NCBI GenBank assembly: GCA_037176885.1
Contig: JAWWNJ010000052.1
Location: forward strand, 248,001-312,000
Direction of reading: 5' to 3'
DNA length: 64,000 nt
From: Favolaschia claudopus
Lineage: Eukaryota > Basidiomycota > Agaricomycetes > Agaricales > Mycenaceae
Shown: piece after piece, positions 33,398 through 43,044 of the stretch
Layout of the letters: the number at the start of each line of letters is the position of its first letter
Numbering within the stretch: the first letter of the stretch is position 1
The notes under the pieces: generated by a model
What the model was told of the DNA's origin: nothing
The model's database searches: none
Seen by the model: only the letters and a program-made list of their open reading frames with translations
Program-made: the position numbers and the translations under genes

Positions 33398-35487
33398 ATG
33401 TCTTCTCCTGCCACGAACGCGTCTCTCTCGCTCTCCACGCGTCCTCTGCCTCAAAAACTCGTTGCTGAGCTCAAGGATATCGCGGAAGCGATGTCCCTCC
33501 CCACCAATCTAAAAAAAGCCGACCTTCTCCGCTCAATTCAAAAGCACATGTCGGAAAATCCTCAGCTGAGCGAGGAAGCGCGTTTCTTGCCTCTCTTCGG
33601 TCATCGTACTGCCCAGTCCAGCGGTCTCAAGACTAGTGCACATAAGTCGGCCGAAGATGAGGCTGAAGACGGCCAGGATGACGTGCCCACAGGGTTTGTG
33701 GCTCTCTATATTGCTCGAAACTGCTCGTTTCACGCTACTAATTGGAAAATCTCAGCGCAAACAAAGAGCTGCTTCGTCAGAAATTCAAGACGGACCCGAA
33801 GGCGCAGCACAGAAAGCTTGGGGCCGCTGCGGCATCGAAATCGGCACTGGCTCTCGTCAAAGGAAACGATGAAGAAGACGGTGAGCAGTCATTCCCCTTG
33901 AATTATTCCCCAATTTCAAGTCATCTCAGGTGCCAGTTTGTCCGACAACGAGGACGTCATGAGTGTCGATAACCCTGTCACTGAACCCGAGGGGGAGGTG
34001 GTTGAGAAGGTTGTAGAAAAGCAAGTCCGATGCTCGGGTGCGTGAATCAGTTTTATCCTTTTATTCTTCGATTGAATAATTCCTCGTTGTGTTTAAGTCG
34101 ACGTCCAGGTCAATTTCCTCGACGAAAACAACCGCGGAACCACCATCAGTCAAGTATTCGTTGACAGTCGTTCAGTCCATCGCTGCTGATGGCACCAAGA
34201 CATATTCAACAAAACTCTCCAGCCTCATTCCCGCAGCACTTAAGAATGATTCGCCGATCAAGAGTATGTTATATATTTCGTATCATCTCCTCTCTCACAT
34301 TACTTGTTTCTTTAGATCGCGGCGGGCGGCTTTATCGTTCGAATATACATGGAGATGCTCCGCATCACCATGTCGGTACCATAGCAGCACTTGCTGACGG
34401 CGGCTGGTCTACATCAACACATGTGGATGAGTACGCACTCCGTTATTCGAAGGGGCTCTACCAATGCGACGTATTCTGGGATGCTCCTCCCGAGGCAAGC
34501 GCCGAAGGCGAGAAGATTGGGGAGATAAATATTGGGAGTAAAGGCTCAAAGGTGCGTGTTCCATTAGTATTTGAATCATAGTTAACTTCTGAAGCAGGAA
34601 CACCTCAAGTTCACCGGCTCCGGCCGCTCGACATTGCCAAGGATCGCGCCGAAAGCGATCCTTTGCATAAAAAAGCGGCCCCAGGTGAGTATCTGCAACA
34701 TATAATAAACTATCAGCTCACTCCCTTGCAGAGGTTCGCACGGCTTTCGCAAAATTTGTTCACGGCGCAATTAGCGAGAAGGTTGAAGACCTTCCAGCGT
34801 TCAAGGTGGAATGGGAACGTTGCACATTTGCGGGTCAGCTTTTAGACCGCCACCTCCGGCACGTAGCTATATTCTCTTTTTTGAGGGAGGAGAAATGGAA
34901 GCGCGGCAAGGGGTGGGCCGTCCCTCTGGGTAAGTGACAATCTATTAAAAACTCCTCGTCGTCCTAACAAATTCAAACAGGCCGCGAATACGAGGGCATC
35001 CAATTTGACAGAAAGTTTCTTCTTGAAGAGGTGTGACATTTCTCTTTCGACGGATACTGATACTATCAAGCTGAACGCAACCCTACAGGTGTTGAATATC
35101 AAACAATCCCGTACATTCGAGATTGACGGTTACTTCGCTCCCGAGGTAATCAAGCTCTCTCCACAAATCAAGGCATGGGTGGAGAGCAAGGGTGTTCAGA
35201 ACAGCGCTGAGTATCAGCGTATGAAATCTGTTACTTTCGTTGACGAGCTGAAGGATCGGGTCCAACGCGCGGAGCTGAAGAAGAAGGAGAAGGAGAAGGA
35301 GGTGAATACCTCTCGCGGGCGGCGGCGTCGTCGCAGATCTAGCAGCCCTCCTCGCCGTGTTCGCAGGAGCAAGAAATCGCGTTCGGAGTCGGCGAGCAAC
35401 CAATCAGACGATGAGGATGCGCATTCGGACAAGAGGAAGAGATTGAATTCGGAGGATCTTGATGATGATGACCACGTTTCGCGCTAG
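33398..35487 (+). pseudogene. SAP-domain protein of the KDZ-associated element
   Basis: ATG 33398. The N-terminus (LVAELKDIAEAMSLPTN, KKADLLRSIQKHM) is a SAP DNA-binding helix pair at residues about 20-55. GT-AG introns are supported by frame at 33694-33755, 33881-33929, 34038-34097, 34264-34315, 34552-34597, 34685-34731 and 34930-34980, all 46-62 nt. Recognisable blocks along the chain: VDVQVNFLDENNRGTT, STKLSSLIPAALKNDSPIK, RGGRLYRSNIHGDAPHH, FKVEWERCTFAGQLLDRH, QSRTFEIDGYFAPEVIKL. The C-terminus is a highly basic tail (KKKEKEKEV, RRRRRRSSSPPRR) ending in acidic residues. One-base shifts near 34176 and 35030 break the frame, so it is probably a pseudogene. Proposed role: nuclear DNA-binding accessory factor of the transposon. 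Confidence 0.7.
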
Positions 35488-35597
35488 CTACTTACTTGCT
35501 ATCTAAAAAATCTCGTGAGCAATCTAATCGATGAATTGTGTCCCTGCCTTCTCCCACATCTACGTCTCCCTCTGCTTGCGATTTGAAGCTCTCAAGA

Positions 35598-37798
35598 ATG
35601 GCAACAACTGTTCGAGAACTCATTCTCATTCTTCAAATATATTTCCCTCCCGAACTCTCGCTATACAAAGCACTTCAAATCCTCGGGCTGCTTATCGCCC
35701 TCTATCCTATCCATCGACTTCATTTGAATCAGTAACGCCAACCACACCAGCCAAGGCACACGGCCTGGCTTACTGGAATTTCCGCGATCCTCCTTGCTAC
35801 ATTCCGCCGCGATGATTCGCATGCACCAACTTGGGCATCGGGAACGGATCGGAGCGAAGAATTCGCGGCACATATTTCTGAAGACCTCATTGGGTTCTAT
35901 AGTTTGCTTAGTTTAAATCCTCGCGATCTTGAGGCACCGTCACCTCGATCTTTCTTCCCTCCAGCTCGCCCAGTACTTTGCACCTCCAGGACTTCTTGCC
36001 TGTTTTGTCCTCCTGCCGATCTCAACATCGTTCCAACATTACGGAGGCGCGAGAAGTCTCAGACAGTCTGGCTTCTTGACAACTCATTCAACTGGGTTCA
36101 AGCCGACCTCCTCGTTGCCCATTGCGCCTCATGCCGCGCAGATTATTTTCCAGACCGCATTACATATAAAGACGAAACGAATCGTCGTCGCCAAAAGCTC
36201 GAGGTCAATTGCCAGTACATCCGGGGCTCGAAACAGGGAATATGGGTCCATCGCCGCATCGCTTTATTTCAAGAAAATGCACTGAACAGATTTCATGCTG
36301 GATGGTCAAATTTTGCGGATTGGTTGAACGCCTCGACCCAGTCGGAGAGGCAATTCACCTATCGACAATCCCAGCGCCTTTTCATTGAACATTTCACTCG
36401 ACGACTCCTCGTTTTTACGGGGAAAGCTGAAAGCTTCCCTTGTGCAGCACATCCGAGTACCCGACTGCTTGTCCAGGCGGTACGAGAGGTTGTTGGGGTC
36501 AACGGAGGGTCGTTCGAGACAGCGATGGACCACGGATGCACAGAATGCACGCATGTCAAACGCTATCGCGATGATCTCGTGGACGAGGGGTTTGTATCTG
36601 GCGCGGGGCTGCGCGGGGCATGGTGTCGTTAGTTCGGCGGCAGGGAATGTAGGAAATGTAAGTGACCATGTTTCACTCTCGCGCGACGTTGAATTGAACT
36701 TGATAAACTTAGCCTGCAGATCTTCCTCCAGATCCTGCAACGGCACAGCTCCCCAGCCTTCAACAACAGCAACGGCCGCTACCTGGAACTCCTCGAGGGT
36801 ATGTTCGTCTTGCGACAATGGATGGCAAGACCATCAAACACAAGGTGATTTGTTTTGAACATACACAATATGACGGTTATTGAAACGATATAGAAATGTG
36901 CTCTCGACATCTGCGAAGGTCCGCTAGTCAACTATAAAGACGGACGATTTTGCCAAGCCCATTTGAACATGACGAACATCTGTGGTATCATTCCTCGCGG
37001 TCGTGCCGTTCGTTCCCCAGGCTCATTGACCTGTGACATTCAATCACACGTTGACTGGCACCGGGAATACGAGAACAGGTTTTCCCGCCTTTCTTTCGCT
37101 GGTGTGCAGCGTGTCCTTCGTCGCCAACAGGAAAATGACGGTGAAGGCAACCCCGAGCTTCAAGTAGAACTTCCAGCGCTTGGGAACACACCTGGAAACG
37201 AAGTTGTTCACACATTCAGAGCAAAGATACTTACTGTCTTCAAACAGTTTAATGGGCTTGCGGCTATCCAATTGGATGGGGGAAATGCTACCGTTCCGAG
37301 AGCCTTCCCCAAGTTCTCCAAATTTTGGAGAATATCTGGGCCGACTATCCCGATTCCAAACCCGGCTTCATTGCTTACGACAATGCGTGCAGTCTCTTGC
37401 GCCATATAGTGACTCAAGATCCAAACAGCCATTGGCTAGCGTCAACTAAACTCATCGTTGATGCCTGGCACTATATCACCCACCGCGCCACCGATCTTCT
37501 CTGCCGTTTGTGGTGCAACCCCGCACCGCTCAATGGTTCCCAGCCGGATCTTATCATTGTGGCGCAAGATGCGCATGGAAACTCGCACTCCACGCGCGCA
37601 TTTAATACGGAGACTGCAGAGCAACTTAATTCCTGGTTGAGTGGATTTGAACCCCAGTTGCGTCAGATGTCGGACGTGAACTACGACTTCTTCATCCATG
37701 TGGTGATGATGCTTTACGGCGAGCGTGTCAATGCGCGCATTTCAAAGAAGAATTTGGAGCTCTCTGATGAGTTTTGGGCTGCTGCTGGACGGGATTAG
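35598..37798 (+). pseudogene. CxC5/CxC6 cysteine-cluster protein, KDZ-associated
   Basis: Start ATG 35598 (MATTVRELILILQIYF). The frame meets TAA at 35733, then continues without shift through the CxC5 cluster (C-x-S-R-T-x-C-x-x-C near 35980, CASCRADYFPDRITY near 36127) and QENALNRFHAGWSNFADWLN. Introns run from about 36589 to 36713 and 36845 to 36890. CxC6 follows: CALDICEGPLVNYKDGRFC, HLNMTNICGIIPRG, LTCDIQSHVDWH. A 1-nt deletion near 37232 and TAA at 37250 (where CAA is expected) precede the last block: GFIAYDNACSLLRHIV, IVDAWHYITHRATDLLC, CNPAPLNGSQPDL, FNTETAEQLNSWLSGFE. The last block resembles the catalytic half of KDZ transposases, so a transposase role is plausible. Not functional as it stands. 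Confidence 0.75.
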
Positions 37799-38177
37799 CG
37801 TACGCAGGCTTGATGTTCTGTTAATTTGAAGTTCAACCTTCACTGTTCATTTATGTAATCAATTTCTGAGTTTACAAGAAGACACTAGACTCCTCTGAGC
37901 AGTACCTTCCACAGAGAACTATAACTCACAATTGTGCAGAGTAGCACCGCTGAATATTCTCGAGATTCGAATATTCTGGCTGATTTTTCATCGTCATTTG
38001 TCACACAGTCACGCGTTGTCACACGTCCGAGAGACCCGACCGCTCGCTGGGCTTGTCTAGCTAAGATATGCAGAGCATCGGGAACGATATATACTACTAT
38101 TTCACCCGTCCTGGGAGCGTTATAAGTTGACTTTAAACCTCCACATTTTTTTTTTCACCTCAGTTGTGGAATCTTGT

Positions 38178-38472
38178 GTGGCCGTATTTTCCGGGATTCG
38201 CCGGAATCCAGCGAACTCCAGTGGAATCCAACGGTCGCGGGGCACAGCAGACTTCCGGTGAAAAGCGCTGACCTCTGCTGGATTCCAGCAAAAAGCGATG
38301 GAATCCAGTGTTGAATTTGTTGAGAGAAAGTCCAGTGAAGTCCGCTGGAATCCGGTGAGCGGGCAATTGTTCGCTGGAGTCCAGTGGAAGGCCAGGATTT
38401 GGCAGTGGATGCCGTTGTGACCCAGTGCCGACCGTTGCCGCGGACCCGGTTGCCAGCTCCGCGTATATTACT
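38178..38472. repeat. Right terminal repeat region of the KDZ-associated element
   Basis: Six or more CTGGAATCCAG-like palindromes (for example 38203, 38221, 38278, 38300, 38345, 38374) followed by the terminal inverted GCGTATATTACT. Confidence 0.65.
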
Positions 38473-38817
38473 GGTTCCGGGAAACTCGTCGGCACGACGT
38501 TTCACTTGATACCCGCACGGTTGGCACCACTTGTAGTGCTCAGATCAGACAAATCAACCATTTTTCGGCACTGTTTGCCGTCTCTGGCGCAACTATTGCC
38601 GGTTGTTTATGCGAGTTGATGGCTTCTGCCTCTTCTCTTCTTCCGCTCACTCGCCGTTCTCCGTCTGTCGACCCCTCGCCCCAGCAGCAGCACTCTTGAG
38701 ACCTCTGGCTACTGCTTCAGTCTTCCACTACTATTCTTCTGCTGATTCGGCGACTCTTCGGCTAAAAAACCTTTGAGCCTTTGACTCATTCATTCTGCGA
38801 CCACCTCGCTCGACCTA

Positions 38818-41800
38818 ATGGCGCCCAAGAAAAAGAACAAATCCAAAGGGAAGAGAAGAAAAGAGAAGAAAAAACATTGCTTCTGCAAGCCAACTTGTGG
38901 CAAGCTTCTCACTGAACGTGGACGGCGCCGACACAAGCGCAAGGTTCCTAAAGCTTCCATTCGACCCTCTATTTCTCCTGAGCCCGGGCTCTCGGATTCT
39001 GACGATGATTCCGAACTATTGGAAGATGTTGATAGTCACTGTTCACCGTCACCACGCTCGCCATCGCACTCCCTGCCTCCTGACGTCGACATGGATCAGC
39101 ACTCGGACTCTGATGCTGCTCGTTTCGCCGGCGATGCAATGGATATTGATTCCGTGGCTTCGGACGACTCTTCCGTCCCATCTGAACCCAACTCTCCCTC
39201 TGCGAGCAGCTCAGATGCTAATCCATGGGCTCAATTCGATGAATTTCAAGACCTTGATATCCCGCTGACTCATGAAGAAATGCTACAACAGCTGGACGAA
39301 ATGCTCGGAGCTGATGAAGAATTGTTGTCGCTACATGAGTGTATGTTCTTCCCAAGTTTCACAGAATCAAATTCTTTACTCTATTCGTAGTTAGAAAGAT
39401 GGAATATCATCGTGATTCAGAAGTCGAGACTAGACTGTGGGAAGCCCGTTCGTTGTTCCAAAGATTAGCGTAGTGTGAAGTATTGACGCATGCCAGGCAA
39501 CGCAACATTGAGCGACCGAGATCGCAATAATATTCGCGCGTTCAAGCTCAAATTGATATCGAAAATGCCACGCGCCGCATACAACCTCATGGTCTACTCG
39601 TCTTCACACAAGATGGATCTGAGCTCCGAGTGGGTGATGTTCCATCGCATGGCCATCCTCTCGGGCGTCGAGCCCATGTGGTTTGACTGCTGCGTGAACT
39701 CGTGCATGGCGTATACCGCTGCGTACGCAGAACTCACGGAATGTAATTATTGTGACAGCGCGCGGTTCACTGCTTCCGGAAAATTACGTCGAATGTTCTG
39801 CTATATCCCCATTATTCTCCGCCTGCAAGGCTTCTTCCAGAACCCAAAATCCATCGAACGGTTACTCTATCGCGCCAACTACGTTCATATTCCCGATCAA
39901 ATATCCGACGTCTTCGATGGCGAACACTACCGAAACCTCTGCGAACGATACGTTGTGGTCGACGGCAAAACTCTCCCCCACAAATACTTCTCTAACGAAT
40001 ACGACATCTGCCTTGGAGTCTGCCTGGACTCGTACCTTCTCTACAAACGCCAGCGCGGCGGACCCTCCGCAACTCCGATTCTTGTCAAGAATTACTGTAT
40101 CAAACCCGAAGTTCGCACCCAATCGAATCCGCTTGACGGTGGGCTCATGTCGGCTGGTGTCATTCCCGGCCCACATCCTCCTAAAGATGCCTACAGCTTT
40201 CTCGTTCCATATGACAACGAGTGCGCCGCGTTAGCGCACGGAGTCCGAACCTTCAATGCGAAGACTCGCAGTTTCTTCATGCTGCGCGGATACAACCTCT
40301 TTGAAATGGGAGATATCATCGCCATCGAGAAAAGCATGAACATCAAGGGGCATAACAGCCTTTGTCCGTGCCATTCGTGCGAGATACGAGGTGTGCGCAA
40401 TGTCACTGGAGGCGAGAAACTTTACTACGTACCTCTGCGCTGGCCCGACGGGAATTATTGGGATCCGGAGGACTTGCCGCCGCGGTCACAGGAAAAGTTG
40501 GACGCAGAGATGGAACGGTTTGACGAGATTGACACAGACTTGGGCGACACCCGCGCTGCTGCAAACGCGAAGAATCGCCTCGCAAAGGCTCACGGCATGA
40601 AAGGCCGCCCTGCTCTTCGACGTGTTGCTTCCATGAACTATCCACGATCACGCCCTTGGGACGCCATGCACATTTTTTTCGAAAACGATGTTCAAAATCT
40701 GGTAAAACTCTGGAGAGGCGTTTTCAAGGGATTAGATGTAGGTTCCGAAGACTACGAAATTGCGGAGGATGTCTGGGACGAAATCTGGCGGGAAACCGCC
40801 GCTGCAGTGGAGCATCTGCCTGCTGATTTCGTCCGCCTTCTCGGTGCCAATCCAGCGTTGTCTACCTCGCCCCCATCCTCTTGAAAGATCGGTTTCCCGA
40901 CCCAAAATATCACGTTCACCTTTGTCAATTCTCTGATATCATCAAAGCTTGTCTCCGTTTCACCTCCACGAAAATACAGGTCGAAGAGTTGAGGCAGAAT
41001 ATTATAAACTGGGTTCATAAATACGAGGAGTGAGTTTGATTTATGACTTGATTTCGGTAATTGCTCACTATCTACAGGTACTATTACCAACATTCAGAAT
41101 CACGAGTTTCAGCCTGCACACTCACCATTCACGGTCTGCTCCACATTGCCGACGACATCTTATTCTGCGGCCCATCTTGGACAACGTGGACCTTTTTCAT
41201 GGAGCGCTACTGCGGCATTCTCCAGTCCGGTCTACGCTCGAAGAAAATGCCTTGGGCAAACCTGAATAACATCGTTCTTCGTACAGCTTATCTTGAACAG
41301 TTGAATGCTAGATATGACCTAGAGAGCGAACTTTCTAATCCACCACACGGAGACGGAGAGGGATACACTCACGACGATTGTATGTTTATCATTTCTTTTT
41401 TGCCTTCAGCAAATTATCAACTTTGAACATTACCAGATCCTCAGGCGCTCTTGTTACCGCCCTACAAGCGCGAATATAAGGCTGAGCTGAATATTTGGAA
41501 GAAAATCGCCAAGTATTTCGCGAATATCCTTGGCAAACGAACGAATGATATACTTCAACATATACCGGAGATGATTCCAAGTTTCGGCAAACTTCGCATT
41601 ATTGACGGCGACTCGATTCGTAGCGCATCAGCATGCGGAGATGGATCCATAGCCGAACGGAATATGTCTTTCGTCCGCGTGAGTTTTTGCCTGCTCGCAA
41701 ATTTATCATACTGATCATTTGAAGTATGAAATTCAAGTGCGTCGTACCTCGGCTGATAAATGGGTTGAACAAATCTCCTATGGGCGGCTCGAGCGAATCC

Positions 41801-42081
41801 TTGTATGTAACCTGCCCAAGACAAAGGCTCTGGGCATGCTATCCGGAAAGAAACGACTTCTTGCGCTACTCAGGCCTTGCACCAACACCGGCGGAAAAGA
41901 TGCCGCCTTGGAAATTGTCAATTATCGAGAGATTGGTGAACCAATTGTGGATGATCTGCAGTGTGTGGTAGCGGTGGTCGGTCGGATAGAAACCAGAGCA
42001 CGCTGGTATATTGTCGATCGCACTGGCGGTTTGATTCGTCCATTGTTTGTCGAGGAGGAGGGTGGTGATGCAGAAGATTGA
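38818..42081 (+). pseudogene. tnp2-type (CACTA/EnSpm) transposase
   Basis: Exon 1 from ATG 38818 encodes a Lys-rich start and CFCKPTCGKLLTERGRRRHK, a small zinc-finger-like cluster, then an acidic linker. Introns: 39341-39390, 41030-41077, 41378-41436, 41679-41724. The core frame 39490-40884 is tnp2-like: GVEPMWFDCCVNSCMAY, CNYCDSARF, YIPIILRLQGFF, YVVVDGKTLPHKYFSNEYDI, GVIPGPHPPKDAYSFLVP, KGHNSLCPCHSCEIRGV. Later exons: YLAPILLKDRFPDP, TIHGLLHIADDILFCGPSWT, GSIAERNMSFVR. Exon 2 meets TAG at 39471 before the core frame, and near 40860 a deletion plus frameshift removes part of the conserved region. The gene is probably dead. Flanking CACTA-type ends were not found. Confidence 0.75.
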
Positions 42082-42442
42082 ATGATTTCATAAAATACTT
42101 ACTTTGTACTCAATGCTCATCAATTATTCAGATCGTGTTGTCTAAAGAGATTTTCTCTGCCTCAAAAAAATTAGGAAGAGATACACTTTCGGTGTTGCGC
42201 AAGACCCCAAGCAAGTTCAACTCTGAGAACAGTCCGAGTCAATCGTGACTCTCGTGAGCTGAACAAAAATGTGGAAGCATGCAGATTTCTGGTCTAATCT
42301 ACTATGATACAGTATGGTAATTATTTAAACAATTATCCACACCTTTTGAGACGTGCTGGTGGTTTATTTCCAGGGAGGAGAAGAATATTCGAGCGTGTGA
42401 ACTATGTGACGTCACGCCGTTACCCGACGCGTCTCTCAGATT
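42082..42442. other. Intergenic, nothing recognised
   Basis: AT-rich 3' flank of the tnp2 gene, no gene. Ends at the GC-skewed TIR element that follows. Confidence 0.4.
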
Positions 42443-43044
42443 AGTGTTGCCGCGGCTCGGCTCGGCTCCGGCTAGCCGACTGAGCTGAGCTATTTTAAGC
42501 TGAGCTGAGCCAGCCGTTACTAGGGCGGCTCCACGTGGCTCGGCTCAGGCTCAAGCCGGCTTGAGCCCGGCTCAGCCGCAGCTCGACCACAATTTTGCTC
42601 AGCCTGCGCACCCGCTGCCCAAGGGCTACAAATGCTGTTTAAATACACATGTGCAGTCCCCCAATGCCCTTCACCTTCATATTTCACGTCTGCGCTGTCA
42701 TTTGTAGTGCTTTCGTCACCATGAGAAAATGTATTTAAAAATAAATTTAATAAAGATTTAGTGAGCAACGTGGCTCGCCAGTGTCGACAGCATCAAGAGA
42801 GCCTGTGAGTATTCTTAAAAGACTAGAAAGGGTGTCTGTATGCTATTCCTATGTTGTGCGGTCAATATACAGTGCTGAAATTGCACCTTTGTGAAAAGCT
42901 TGTTGAGCCGTTGCGGAGCCGTGGATGAGCCGCAAGCCATATAAGCCAGCCGTCAAAAACAGCTCGGCTCGGCTTTTTGCGGTGATGGCTCTAGAGCCAT
43001 CAAAAGCCGAGCCGAGCTGGCCGAAGCCGAGCCGCGGCAACACT
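42443..43044. repeat. TIR element, AGTGTTGCCGCGG ends, 602 bp
   Basis: The left AGTGTTGCCGCGGCTCGGCT and right inverse AGCCGAGCCGCGGCAACACT match over about 20 bp, and GCTCGGCT/AGCCGAGC motifs continue inward on both sides (42455-42600, 42905-43030). No transposase. The interior includes an AT-rich core. No clear 8-bp duplication. Similar ends occur at 47424 and 63742. Confidence 0.7.

Larger units (their letters stand above)
33068..38472 (+). mobile_element. KDZ-associated DNA transposon: SAP gene plus CxC5/CxC6 gene
   Basis: The left end AGTAATATGCGC (33068-33079) is matched by an inverted AGTAATATACGC at 38461-38472, with looser similarity continuing inward (CTGG). Immediately outside lies a perfect 9-bp direct repeat, GGTTCCGGG (33059-33067 and 38473-38481), as expected of a target site duplication. 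Inside are two plus-strand genes, one with a SAP domain and one of the CxC5/CxC6 type known from basidiomycete KDZ (Kyakuja-Dileera-Zisupton) transposons. No separate KDZ transposase is present, so the CxC5/CxC6 protein may itself be the transposase, or the element is non-autonomous. Both ends carry CTGGAWTCCAG-like palindromes. Both genes have lesions, so this copy is probably inactive. Confidence 0.75.

Noticed and set aside
33068..38472. Arrays at 33.1 and 38.3 kb as subterminal repeats of the tnp2 (CACTA) element
   Set aside because: The exact 9-bp duplication and inverted ends close the unit at 38472, before the tnp2 gene; CACTA elements make 3-bp duplications and begin with CACTA/CACTG.
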